Below the pieces are notes generated by a model. That model was not told where the DNA came from and ran no database searches. It saw only the letters and a program-made list of their open reading frames with translations. From Deltaproteobacteria bacterium (lineage in GTDB: Bacteria; Desulfobacterota; Desulfobulbia; Desulfobulbales; Desulfocapsaceae): 50,873 nt of DNA. The stretch spans positions 1 to 50,873 of the forward strand of contig PDQQ01000017.1 of NCBI GenBank assembly GCA_002747825.1. Direction: 5' to 3'. Below, in pieces: positions 1 through 7,876 of the stretch. Made by a program: the position numbers and the translations under genes. Every line of letters starts with the position of its first letter. The first letter of the stretch is position 1.

Positions 1-165
1 CAGACATTCCATAAAAATTTTATCCAGACCGTAACCTGGCTGAACAAGCTGCAAAACAGCTCTGCTGGTGCGTGCGTATACGGCGGCGATGATAATTTTC
101 GCCTCAATGACATCACCATTTGCTCCTGGAAAAACCTCACCGATCTTTCATTGAATACTCTCTGA
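1..165 (+). CDS. C-terminal end of a DUF4143-type AAA+ ATPase (partial)
   Basis: The frame beginning at base 1 stays open for 54 codons and stops at TGA 163-165; the start lies outside the window. The visible tail contains W-L-N-K-L, then V-Y-G-G-D-D-N-F and, near the end, I-C-S-W-K-N-L. This resembles the extreme C-terminus of COG1373/DUF4143 predicted ATPases, which usually end with a strand, a Y-G-G-D motif and a W-R-D-L-like motif. Members of that family carry a P-loop ATPase domain at the N-terminus and have no firmly known substrate. Only about 54 residues are visible, so the family call is tentative. It could also be a decayed remnant. Confidence 0.5.
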   Translation, partial: QTFHKNFIQTVTWLNKLQNSSAGACVYGGDDNFRLNDITICSWKNLTDLSLNTL

Positions 166-560
166 GTGGTGAGAAAAACCAGAAAATTAACTGACAACCG
201 CTATTCTCATACCTTTCAGCGAAAACAATTCTCTGAAATAGACGGTCATTGCCGCATGTTACTATACGGTGACCAGTCTGGTCATGGGGATTTGCGCCTA
301 CCAGACAGGGTTGTTGATCTTTTAGAAGAGTCGTTGTTGTCAATAATGTAAACGAACAGGCCGGCAGCATATTCGTTTATGACGATCAACAGAATTTGTT
401 GGATGTAGCTGTTGTGAGACGACCCTGCGATTGCCATATCTAAAGCTTCCCTGTCCGGTGCCCTAAGATTGGTGGGATATAGCAAAACATTTTGTCGTTC
501 GGGACAACGACGAGATACGGTCGAACCGTGAGCAATTCTTTGCTGGAGATAAGGGTCTAA
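166..560. other. Non-coding or degenerate stretch, no supported gene
   Basis: About 400 bases between the ATPase tail and the hairpin at 561. Short open frames of 60-77 codons exist on both strands, but they overlap each other, lack ribosome-binding sites and show no recognisable motif. I see nothing to annotate here. It may be the decayed edge of the ATPase locus. Confidence 0.5.
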
Positions 561-601
561 GGCTCTTGTGAAAAATTGCCCTCTCTTTTTTCACAAGAGC
601 C
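561..601 (-). terminator. Inverted repeat downstream of the GlcG/HbpS-like gene, possible terminator
   Basis: GGCTCTTGTGAAAA (561-574) pairs perfectly with TTTTCACAAGAGCC (588-601), giving a 14-bp stem around a 13-base pyrimidine-rich loop. It starts 15 bases past the stop codon of the minus-strand gene at 617-1114. No U-run follows on that strand. It could therefore be an RNA-stabilising hairpin or an imperfect terminator. Confidence 0.5.
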
Positions 602-616
602 AGAAACAGAGAGTTG

Positions 617-1114
617 TTACTTGATGGCAGCGGCACCTGCCATGGCAACCGTTTCATCTTCATCTACGCTGCCGCCGCTTACCCCGATAGCGCCGACGAT
701 AACATTGTTTGCGTCTACTAACGGAACACCGCCGGCAAAAATAACCAGGCCGTTGTTGCTGACTTCAATGCCGTACAGAGGCTTTCCAACCTGAGACGCC
801 TCTCCCAAGGCGCGAGTCGACATATTGAAGTAACGAGCCGTGACAGCCTTTTTAATCGAAATGTCAATACTTCCGATGAATGCGTCTTCCTGACGGTAGA
901 AGGCCTTGAGATTGCCACCCGCATCGACAATAGCGATATTCATTGGCACCTTGATTGCCTCGGCTTTTTTCAGTGCTGCAGCCAAAACCTTTTGCGCCTG
1001 GGCAAGTGTGATGTCTCCAGGAAGGGTTTTGATGGATTCGTCGGCAAAAACAGAAGAGCTGCCAACGAATATACATGAGAGAACAAGTATTGTAGAAAAC
1101 ACCAATTTACGCAT
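617..1114 (-). CDS. Secreted GlcG/HbpS-family heme-binding-like protein (DUF336)
   Basis: A 165-residue protein if translation starts at the ATG at 1114, which is preceded on the minus strand by a strong GAAAGGAGG. A longer reading would start further upstream but would ignore that site. Residues 1-25 are a clear Sec signal peptide (M-R-K, hydrophobic core, cleavage near V-F-A-D). The mature part has the family pattern: helix with L-A-Q-A, then I-A-I-V-D-A-G-G-N-L-K-A-F, the D-I-S-I-K-K-A segment, and a C-terminal G-A-I-G-V-S-G-G. Family members include HbpS (heme-binding) and GlcG of glycolate-utilisation loci. Ligand and role here are unknown. Export to the periplasm is predicted. It appears monocistronic. 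Confidence 0.82.
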   Translation of the reverse strand: MRKLVFSTILVLSCIFVGSSSVFADESIKTLPGDITLAQAQKVLAAALKKAEAIKVPMNIAIVDAGGNLKAFYRQEDAFIGSIDISIKKAVTARYFNMSTRALGEASQVGKPLYGIEVSNNGLVIFAGGVPLVDANNVIVGAIGVSGGSVDEDETVAMAGAAAIK

Positions 1115-1676
1115 TTTCGCCTCCTTTCTTGAAAAATAATGGTTTGCCACCGATAAAAGCAACAGACAGCTGGCGCCATACATGAGCACTATCCTGCCCC
1201 CAAAGGCGGGTATCAAACTGGAATTGAGGAATATGGTAAGAGCTATATCCTCCCATTGAGGAATCTATCTTGATTAGAGACTATTGGCAACAATGATTTA
1301 CTGTGGATTGGCCTGACAGCCTCGCTTTTTACAAAAGAGCTGTTCTCCCGGACCGTTGCTGTAACTGCAGCCTTCCGTTTTAGAAAAGAGGCGCCGCCAC
1401 CACCGCTTTGACACCCTGGCAACTTCATCCGGTTTTTGGCAAACTGTTGACTTTGGCTCTGATTGCCATTGCCTTTCTGCCCCCTTGCGCAGGTATTGGT
1501 ATTATCGGTGTCGTAAGTCGGTATTTCTCCTTCTGCCCGCTTTGCGGGTAATTTTTATTGCAGATAGAGGCACAAAAAAAATCTCCGGGAAAACAAATCA
1601 ATGTTTCATTATGTGGGCTTGTTGGGTAGTCTGTCTGGCAACTTGCAAGGTATCAGAGTTTCTATTCCTCCTTTGA
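1115..1676. other. Intergenic region between the GlcG-like gene and rsgA
   Basis: About 560 bases with no gene I can support. It should hold the promoter of the minus-strand secreted protein. A small terminator-like hairpin lies at 1536-1556. A short plus-strand frame (about 1382-1550) encodes a hydrophobic stretch ending in C-P-L-C-G, but it has no start codon or ribosome-binding site. It could be a gene remnant. Confidence 0.4.
1536..1556 (+). terminator. Small intrinsic-terminator-like hairpin
   Basis: CCCGC (1536-1540), loop TTT, GCGGG (1544-1548), then TAATTTTT. The 5-bp GC stem and T-rich tail fit a weak Rho-independent terminator on the plus strand. No intact plus-strand gene lies immediately upstream, so it may belong to a decayed gene. 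Confidence 0.35.
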
Positions 1677-2606
1677 ATGGATATGGACGGCAGACAGGAA
1701 GAAGGGATTATATCGGCCCATTACGGCGTTGCTGTTGACGTGCGTTTTACAAAAGACCGTGCCCGGGTCGCCATGGTACGGGTCAAGAGGAATTCAGGGC
1801 ATGTCGTTGGCGATAGGGTCATCGTTCAAAAAGGCCTTTTGCAACGGCTTGAAAGAAAATCAGAACTTCTGAGGATGGATGCCCGCGGAGGCGTACATGT
1901 CGTTGCAGCCAACCTCGATGTTGTATGTATCGTTATCGCCTGTGAGCCTCTGCCTCCTCCGGGGTTTGTCGACAGGGCGGTCGTTGCCGCCCGGGCCTCA
2001 CAACTGCGTCCGCTTCTTATCGTCAATAAGGCCGATCTGGGCTGTTTTACGACATATAGCGCGGATCTGGAAGCTGTCTATGGTGGCGCTGTTGATATCT
2101 TTGCAGTGAGCGCCATAACCGGAGAAAACCTGCAAATGATCAAGGATTTTTTCAGCCGGGGGCACAGAGGGGTTTTTGTGGGTCCTACCGGTGTTGGAAA
2201 AAGCTCTATTCTCAATGCCCTGGTTCCAGATATAGCTCTGGTAACAGCAGAAATCAGTGCAAGCAAAAAACGGGGCAGAAATACCACAACGGTCAGTACC
2301 CTCCACCATCTGCCGGAGGGGGGTGAGCTGGTCGACTCTCCCGGATTTAATGACTTTGGCCTGGTGGAGGTCTCTGCCGCCGATCTGGCCCTGTTTTTCC
2401 CGGGTTTTGAAGAAGCAATAGAGCATCCCTGCAGGTTTCGAGATTGTTCGCACCGTAGTGAACCGGGTTGCAGCGTCGTGGAAGCTGTAGCATCCGGGAC
2501 AATCAGTCCCGAGCGATATCAGGCCTATCTACAGATACGTACGGAGCGAGATTCGCTGATCCTTGAACCCAAATACCGGGAAAAAAGAAACCGCCGCAAG
2601 AAATAG
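1677..2606 (+). CDS. rsgA: Ribosome small-subunit-dependent GTPase RsgA
   Basis: A 309-residue circularly permuted GTPase that acts late in 30S subunit assembly, where ribosome-stimulated GTP hydrolysis checks and releases the maturing particle. The sequence shows an N-terminal OB-fold region, then G4 N-K-A-D (about residue 118), G1 G-P-T-G-V-G-K-S-S (about 168-176) and G3 D-S-P-G-F (about 220). This G4-G1-G3 order is diagnostic of the YjeQ/RsgA family. The C-terminal zinc-binding segment H-P-C-x5-C-x-H-x5-C is intact. Length is typical. The first ATG (1677) has no clear Shine-Dalgarno; a second in-frame ATG lies two codons later. It is followed by tRNA-Pro on the same strand. Confidence 0.95.
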   Translation: MDMDGRQEEGIISAHYGVAVDVRFTKDRARVAMVRVKRNSGHVVGDRVIVQKGLLQRLERKSELLRMDARGGVHVVAANLDVVCIVIACEPLPPPGFVDRAVVAARASQLRPLLIVNKADLGCFTTYSADLEAVYGGAVDIFAVSAITGENLQMIKDFFSRGHRGVFVGPTGVGKSSILNALVPDIALVTAEISASKKRGRNTTTVSTLHHLPEGGELVDSPGFNDFGLVEVSAADLALFFPGFEEAIEHPCRFRDCSHRSEPGCSVVEAVASGTISPERYQAYLQIRTERDSLILEPKYREKRNRRKK

Positions 2607-2665
2607 AAAAGAGCATTGTTTCAGCACAAGAAAAACATGTAGGTTGGATTCGGTTGTTTTCTGGC

Positions 2666-2694
2666 TTGCTTTCCATCGGCAAGAATGATAATTG
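2666..2694 (+). promoter_or_regulatory. Possible sigma70-type promoter for tRNA-Pro
   Basis: TTGCTT (2666-2671) and TAATTG (2689-2694) are separated by 17 bases and lie about 60 bases before the tRNA. Matches to consensus are partial and this was found by eye only. Confidence 0.3.
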
Positions 2695-2754
2695 TGACAT
2701 CCTGCAAAGATGCTTTTTGTCTTTTCGCATTGGCAAGAACTCTCAAAAGGATGT

Positions 2755-2831
<77 letters not shown>

Positions 2832-2895
2832 TCTTCCTCTCTGCAGATGGTTGACTGCCATCTTCTCTGTCTTTATTCTGCTCAAAGGGCACCGA

Positions 2896-3912
2896 TCAAG
2901 GTGAATCGTTTCCCCGCAAATTTTTAAAAAACATCGTTGTGTTGGGGCTTTGTTTCTGCCTTTTCTGGTATATGGTCGGGCTTTGTTGACTAAAGCCGAG
3001 CTTTTTGAAAAGGTTCTGCAGCTTGGGGTTGTTGGTAAGCGAGATAAAACGGCTATACCCCTGTTCCGCCATGGTCGTGATAAATGCGTTAACGGTATAG
3101 ACTCCAACCCGCTGGTTGCGGAATCGTGTCGCTATGGCCAGGGCACCAAGCTCGACGGTTATTTCATCAACAATCTTTCTCTCGACACAGCCAACGATAA
3201 TCGCATCAATCTCGGTTACAAAAAAATGCCTGCGATGCCGCCGTATATAGTCTTTACTTCGCGGTTTTAAAAAACCCGCCTTTTTATACATCGAGAGTAT
3301 GCGGTTAATGATTGCCAGATCTTCTTCGCTCGCCGCCTGTCGGAAGGTCTCGTGGAAGTTGTTGGCGATCATCGTGCCACAGCCTTCTACAGTAAACAGT
3401 TCGCGGCGAATACTCTGTTTTTCTGCGGGGAGTATATGCAGTCTTTCGCAACGCCCTTGCTCGATGGTCGTGCAGATAGTATGCATCGCCTCTTTAAAAT
3501 TGATATTGGCGATGTTACCGTTGTATTCGTCGACCCTGCGGCGCAGGTCCTCGGTGGTCAGGGTATTGATTTTTTGATTTCTCTGATCAATTAGGCAGTC
3601 TCTTTCAATAAAGATCAGCTTAAAACCAATCTCTGCACGCTCCAGCACCGCGGCGTAGAAATCATCCTCGGCTGTAATGCGGACAATGTTGGTCTGAGCA
3701 AGGGCTGTTTTCAGGGTTTCAAGAAAATCCTGATTGGTAAAACCATCTGGCAGGTTATGGAAGAGGGTTGTCTGTATGCCCTGTCTTGTCAGGAATCGAA
3801 TATCTGGTATAAGTTTGTCGAGATGCTCGCGCAGAATCTCCTCGCGGCAGGCAATACAAACCCGTTTTCCTGCCAGTTTCTTTGCATATTCCTGAAAGTA
3901 GGTTTGGCTCAT
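2896..3912 (-). CDS. ArgA-like protein: degenerate amino-acid-kinase fold plus GNAT acetyltransferase
   Basis: 338 residues from the ATG at 3912 (M-S-Q-T-Y); a TTG at 3960 would add 16 residues, and neither has a good ribosome-binding site. The first ~190 residues resemble the amino-acid-kinase domain of N-acetylglutamate synthase/kinase, ending in R-R-E-L-F-T-V-E-G-C-G-T-M-I, close to the E-L-F-x2-x-G-x-G-T-x-I signature of that family. The last ~130 residues are a GNAT domain (F-F-V-T-E-I-D, V-E-L-G-A-L-A-I, then R-N-Q-R-V-G-V as a modified acetyl-CoA loop, and L-F-K-K-L-G-F). ArgA acetylates glutamate at the start of arginine synthesis. The kinase half lacks an obvious glycine-rich ATP loop, as expected for a non-phosphorylating synthase. 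The exact substrate is unproven. It diverges from moxR. Confidence 0.65.
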   Translation of the reverse strand: MSQTYFQEYAKKLAGKRVCIACREEILREHLDKLIPDIRFLTRQGIQTTLFHNLPDGFTNQDFLETLKTALAQTNIVRITAEDDFYAAVLERAEIGFKLIFIERDCLIDQRNQKINTLTTEDLRRRVDEYNGNIANINFKEAMHTICTTIEQGRCERLHILPAEKQSIRRELFTVEGCGTMIANNFHETFRQAASEEDLAIINRILSMYKKAGFLKPRSKDYIRRHRRHFFVTEIDAIIVGCVERKIVDEITVELGALAIATRFRNQRVGVYTVNAFITTMAEQGYSRFISLTNNPKLQNLFKKLGFSQQSPTIYQKRQKQSPNTTMFFKNLRGNDSP

Positions 3913-4246
3913 TACAGATGTCCGCTGCGGGGGAGCTTGCCCAGAAGGCCGAGGCAACAAGGCAGATGGGCATTATTGTTTGGAAAAAACAGTTTTCTTG
4001 TCCAATGAAATGTGGCCCAGCATCGGGCCGAAATATTTATTATGCCCGGTTCTGGCCGATCCGGCAAGTTGTTCTCGACAAGATGGCGGACGCTATCGTT
4101 TTGGTATATTACACATTTGTAATATAGAGGAAAGTTTCAGGTAATAGAGGGCGGGTAGAGTGTTGAGGTAAAGCGGTTGCAGATTCTAGAGCGGCTGCGT
4201 GTATTGGAAGCACAACTGTAAGGTTTTATCGATGAGGAGAGGTTCA
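3913..4246. other. Divergent intergenic region between the ArgA-like gene and moxR
   Basis: 334 bases that must hold promoters for both directions. The clearest element is the perfect inverted repeat at 4106-4125, described separately. GATGAGGAGAGG just before 4247 is the moxR ribosome-binding site. Nothing else is recognised. Confidence 0.5.
4106..4125. promoter_or_regulatory. Perfect inverted repeat, candidate operator of the bat operon
   Basis: ATATTACA (4106-4113) and TGTAATAT (4118-4125) are exact reverse complements around four bases. The right arm contains TAATAT, which could serve as a -10 element, so a bound protein would block the promoter. It lies about 120 bases before moxR. No cognate regulator is identifiable. 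Confidence 0.4.
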
Positions 4247-5278
4247 ATGACGGACAGATTTTCCACAGCATCCAGCGGGGTTTCGGAGGTGTACGAGGCT
4301 ATTCAAAAAGTTGGTGAAGAGGTACAAAACAGCTCGGCCTGGATTGCGGCTTTGCGTTACGAGCTATCAAAAGTCATCGTCGGCCAGGAGCATCTTGTCC
4401 AGCAGCTTCTGGTTGGCCTGCTTTCAGGTGGACATATCCTGCTTGAAGGTTTACCTGGTTTGGCAAAGACCCTTGCGGTGAAGACCCTTGCCAAAGCCAT
4501 CCAGACAGACTTTAGAAGGATTCAGTTCACCCCTGACATGCTGCCCGCCGATATTGTTGGAACGCAGATATATAATCCTCAACAGACAAGCTTTGAGGTG
4601 AAGCAGGGGCCGATTTTTGCCTCGCTGATTCTCGCTGATGAGATCAATCGGGCACCGGCAAAGGTTCAGTCCGCTTTGCTCGAGGCTATGCAGGAAAAGC
4701 AGGTAACCATCGGCGACAAGAGCTTCGATCTGCCCTCGTTGTTTCTGGTACTTGCCACACAGAACCCTATCGAACAGGAGGGAACATATCCCCTTCCAGA
4801 GGCCCAGATTGACCGCTTCATGCTGAAGGTTGTTATCGGCTACCCAAGCCGCGAGGAAGAGCTGAGGATTCTCGACAGCTTTGATACGGTCGACGAGGAG
4901 GTACTGGTTACTCCGGTAACCTCAGCAAAAGATATCCTTAACGCCCGCACCCTGATGCAGAGGATCTATATGGATGAAAAGATCAAAAGGTATATCGTCT
5001 CGCTGGTTTATGCCACAAGAGAGCCGGACGACAGTGGTCTCGATCTGGGCGGCTATATCGAGACGGGCGCCTCCCCGCGTGCCACCATCAGCCTGAAGAC
5101 GGTGGCGAAATGTCTGGCCTACATCTCCGGAAGGGGTTATGTCACCCCGGACGATGTTAAACTATCCGTGACAGATGTTCTGCGCCATAGAATCCGCCTC
5201 AGTTACGAGGCAGAGGCCGAAGGTGTCACCAGCGAAGACATTATTCGCAAAATCCTTGATACGGTTCCCGTCCCCTAA
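4247..5278 (+). CDS. moxR: MoxR-family AAA+ ATPase
   Basis: 343 residues from ATG 4247, chosen because GAGGAGAGG sits just upstream; an upstream start would add 16 unlikely residues. It carries Walker A G-L-P-G-L-A-K-T (about residues 70-77), Walker B L-A-D-E-I-N-R-A-P, sensor 1 A-T-Q-N-P and the C-terminal AAA lid with G-A-S-P-R-A. MoxR ATPases work as chaperone-like motors for von Willebrand (VWA) proteins encoded beside them. It is first in a seven-gene run with very short gaps or overlaps, the classical Bat (Bacteroides aerotolerance) layout. It is probably cytoplasmic and presents or remodels the VWA-domain products downstream. Confidence 0.93.
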   Translation: MTDRFSTASSGVSEVYEAIQKVGEEVQNSSAWIAALRYELSKVIVGQEHLVQQLLVGLLSGGHILLEGLPGLAKTLAVKTLAKAIQTDFRRIQFTPDMLPADIVGTQIYNPQQTSFEVKQGPIFASLILADEINRAPAKVQSALLEAMQEKQVTIGDKSFDLPSLFLVLATQNPIEQEGTYPLPEAQIDRFMLKVVIGYPSREEELRILDSFDTVDEEVLVTPVTSAKDILNARTLMQRIYMDEKIKRYIVSLVYATREPDDSGLDLGGYIETGASPRATISLKTVAKCLAYISGRGYVTPDDVKLSVTDVLRHRIRLSYEAEAEGVTSEDIIRKILDTVPVP

Positions 5279-5289
5279 TGCGGTAGAGT

Positions 5290-6201
5290 ATGGATAGACA
5301 GTTTACCAAAGAGATAGTAGAGAGGGTCAGAAAGATTGAGGTTCGCACCAACCGCCTTGTTACCGACAGCCTCGCCGGGAGCTATCAGTCGGTGTTCAAG
5401 GGGCGGGGGATGAACTTTGATGAGGTGCGGGAGTATGTTTCCGGTGATGATATCAGGACCATCGACTGGAACGTAACGGCGAGAACGGGAACTCCGCATA
5501 TCAAAAAATTCATCGAAGAGCGTGAGCTGACCATAATGCTGATGATAGATATCAGTGGCTCCGGAGAATTTGGCTCTGCAGAGTGTTCAAAAAGAGAGCT
5601 TATGGCCGAGCTTGGCTCGATTCTGGCCTTTTCCGCAGTCCACAACAGCGACAAGGTGGGACTGGTGCTCTTCACCGATACTGTTGAACTCTACATCCCT
5701 CCACAAAAGGGGCGGAGCCATATTTTGAGAATTATCCGGGAGATCCTGTTTTTCAAACCATCGGCTGTCGGAACCAACCTGGTCGGAGCGCTTGATTTTG
5801 TCAACAGGGTTGTCAAGAGAAAATCTGTCTCTTTTTTGATCTCGGACTTTGTACTTCCCGGAGATTTTGAAACGGAACTGCAGGTCTTACGACCCAAGCT
5901 GCAGATCAGCAATCGCAGGCACGATCTTGTGGCCCTTTTGGTTACCGACCCGCGGGAATATTCCCTGCCCGATGTCGGCTGGCTTACCCTGCAGGATGCA
6001 GAAACCGGAGAACAGGTGGAGATACATACATCTGATCCAACGATTCGCAGGGAATACGAAAGGATGGCTGGAGAGAGAAAAAACAATCTCTGCAAGAGCC
6101 TGCGTCAGGCCGGCATAGATATCCTGGATCTGCGCACAGATGCGGACTATCTACCCGTTCTGCTCGCCTTTTTCAACGAGCGGGCAAAGAGGGCGCTATG
6201 A
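5290..6201 (+). CDS. DUF58 family protein with VWA-like domain
   Basis: 303 residues. The N-terminal half has the DUF58 signature G-R-G-M-x-F-D-E-V-R-E-Y-x-x-G-D-D-I-R-x-I-D-W-N. The second half is a VWA-like fold with the metal site D-I-S-G-S (about residue 94) and V-G-L-V-L-F-T. DUF58 proteins accompany MoxR ATPases and are presumed substrates or partners. There is no signal peptide or transmembrane helix, so it is predicted cytoplasmic. It follows moxR by 11 bases and overlaps the next gene by 4 bases (ATGA), indicating translational coupling. Confidence 0.9.
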   Translation: MDRQFTKEIVERVRKIEVRTNRLVTDSLAGSYQSVFKGRGMNFDEVREYVSGDDIRTIDWNVTARTGTPHIKKFIEERELTIMLMIDISGSGEFGSAECSKRELMAELGSILAFSAVHNSDKVGLVLFTDTVELYIPPQKGRSHILRIIREILFFKPSAVGTNLVGALDFVNRVVKRKSVSFLISDFVLPGDFETELQVLRPKLQISNRRHDLVALLVTDPREYSLPDVGWLTLQDAETGEQVEIHTSDPTIRREYERMAGERKNNLCKSLRQAGIDILDLRTDADYLPVLLAFFNERAKRAL

Positions 6202-6866
6202 AGAGACTCCTCTTTCTTGTTCTTGCGTTTATGGTCCAGCTTGCCGATCCCTGGGCTGCCATCTCAGAGGAGGAAGCCTTGACACCAATGCAGGGGCCTG
6301 CCGTAAATGCCGATGCCAACAGGCAGGCAGCAGTGGCGCCCCAGAGCCGGCTTCCGTCCGGGGAACTCTATGATATTTATGGCGTTGTTTCCACCCCGTC
6401 TCCGTTTCCATATCTGTATGCTGCGCTTGCTGTTTTTGCCGGGATCGTTGTGTCGGCTCTCTTGGTGTATCTTGTGAAAAACTCAAAAAAGCCAAAGGCG
6501 AAAGGAGCAGAGGCGGTTTGGGATGCAGCTCTCAGAGCGCTGGCTGAGGCAAGGGCCCTGCATGGTGGTCAGGAAGACGGGCGGTTGTATATGGAGGCGG
6601 CAAGCCAGATATTACGCCTCTACGTCGAACGGCGTTTTTCCATCCCGTCAACCAGACAGACGACCCGCGAGTTTCTCGTGCGTCTTGTCGACATGCCCAC
6701 TGCAGAGTTGGCCCGGTATAAGGAGGATTTGCAGAACTGTCTGGAGTTGGCTGATATGTCGAAGTTTGCCTGCAAATCGCAGAATGAAGAAAATATTAAC
6801 TCTGTGGAGACTGCGATAACCCGCTTTGTTCTGGCAACGCGGCCCACTACAGGAAAGGGGGGGTGA
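6198..6866 (+). CDS. DUF4381-like membrane protein of the bat operon
   Basis: 222 residues. Residues 1-21 form a signal-like hydrophobic segment. After a short linker there is one transmembrane helix (about 73-95, P-Y-L-Y-A-A-L-A-V-F-A-G-I-V-V). The cytoplasmic C-terminal half is helical and includes L-R-L-Y-V-E-R-R-F and T-T-R-E-F-L. Small proteins of this architecture between DUF58 and batA are usually assigned to DUF4381. The function is unknown; co-occurrence suggests a membrane adaptor for the MoxR-VWA complex. Its end precedes the batA GTG by four bases. Confidence 0.7.
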   Translation: MKRLLFLVLAFMVQLADPWAAISEEEALTPMQGPAVNADANRQAAVAPQSRLPSGELYDIYGVVSTPSPFPYLYAALAVFAGIVVSALLVYLVKNSKKPKAKGAEAVWDAALRALAEARALHGGQEDGRLYMEAASQILRLYVERRFSIPSTRQTTREFLVRLVDMPTAELARYKEDLQNCLELADMSKFACKSQNEENINSVETAITRFVLATRPTTGKGG

Positions 6867-6870
6867 AGAG

Positions 6871-7857
6871 GTGAGATTCCTGCATCCTCTGTATCTCTGG
6901 CTGCTTGCCCTGCTGCCGCTTCTGGCCGTTCTCTGGGGACGGCGGGGGGCCGCGCCGGCCTTGCTCTTTTCTTCCACCTCGGTTCTGTCCAGGCTGGCTT
7001 TGGCCGGAAAAACCAGCCCTGGTTCCCTCGCCAGATGGCTGCGCCTGATCAGCCTGGCCCTGCTTGTTGTTGCCATCGCCAGACCGCAGATGGGCAGCAG
7101 TTCCGTTGAAATTGAAGCTTCGGGAATTGATATCCTTCTTGCTGTTGATGTCTCGGGCTCTATGGAGGCGATGGATTTTTCCCTGGATGGAAGACCGACA
7201 AGTCGTCTTGAGGTTGTGAAAAAGGTCGTTGGTAAATTTATTGAACAGCGCCCCAACGACCGTATTGGCCTGCTTGCCTTCGGGGGGCGTCCGTATCTGG
7301 TCAGTCCGCTGACTCTGGATCACGAATGGTTACGCAGACGGCTGGAATCGCTCGAGATTGGTATGGTGGAAGATGGTACGGCAATTGGTTCGGCTATTGG
7401 CAGCGGTCTGAATCGGTTGCGTGATATGCAGGCCAAATCACGGATCCTCATTCTGCTTACCGACGGGGTAAATAATGCCGGCAAGGTGCCGCCGCGTATC
7501 GCCGCGGAGACGGCCGAGACCCTGGGCATTAAGGTCTATACCATCGGTGCCGGAAGACGTGGAGAAGCGCCTGTTCCGGTAACCGACCGGTTCGGCAGAA
7601 AAAGACTCGTCCAGGCCCAGGTCGATATAGATGAAAAGACCTTGCGCGAGGTGGCCTCTCTCTCTGGTGCCAGCTACTTCAGAGCCACGGATACTGACTC
7701 ACTGGAGAAGATTTACGCCGCTATCGATACAATGGAGACAACCTCAAGAACCATTAAAAAATTTGAGAATTACCATGATCTGTTTGGCTATCTTGTCTTT
7801 ATGGTAGTCGTGTTATTGGCCGTTGAAAGCTATTATCGGGGAAAACGGGTTCCCTGA
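6871..7857 (+). CDS. batA: BatA: membrane-anchored VWA domain protein
   Basis: 328 residues from GTG 6871 (V-R-F-L-H-P); the purine-rich AGGAAAGGGGGGG upstream supports this start over the TTG at 6826, which overlaps the previous gene. Two N-terminal hydrophobic segments (Y-L-W-L-L-A-L-L-P-L-L and L-I-S-L-A-L-L-V-V-A-I-A-R-P) bracket a short region. The VWA domain follows, with MIDAS D-V-S-G-S-M (about residue 93) and L-L-T-D-G-V-N-N. A C-terminal transmembrane helix (G-Y-L-V-F-M-V-V-V-L-L-A-V) closes the protein. This is the standard BatA architecture. The VWA domain is predicted periplasmic. Confidence 0.9.
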   Translation: MRFLHPLYLWLLALLPLLAVLWGRRGAAPALLFSSTSVLSRLALAGKTSPGSLARWLRLISLALLVVAIARPQMGSSSVEIEASGIDILLAVDVSGSMEAMDFSLDGRPTSRLEVVKKVVGKFIEQRPNDRIGLLAFGGRPYLVSPLTLDHEWLRRRLESLEIGMVEDGTAIGSAIGSGLNRLRDMQAKSRILILLTDGVNNAGKVPPRIAAETAETLGIKVYTIGAGRRGEAPVPVTDRFGRKRLVQAQVDIDEKTLREVASLSGASYFRATDTDSLEKIYAAIDTMETTSRTIKKFENYHDLFGYLVFMVVVLLAVESYYRGKRVP

Positions 7858-7876
7858 TGACGTAGAGGATGCTCCT

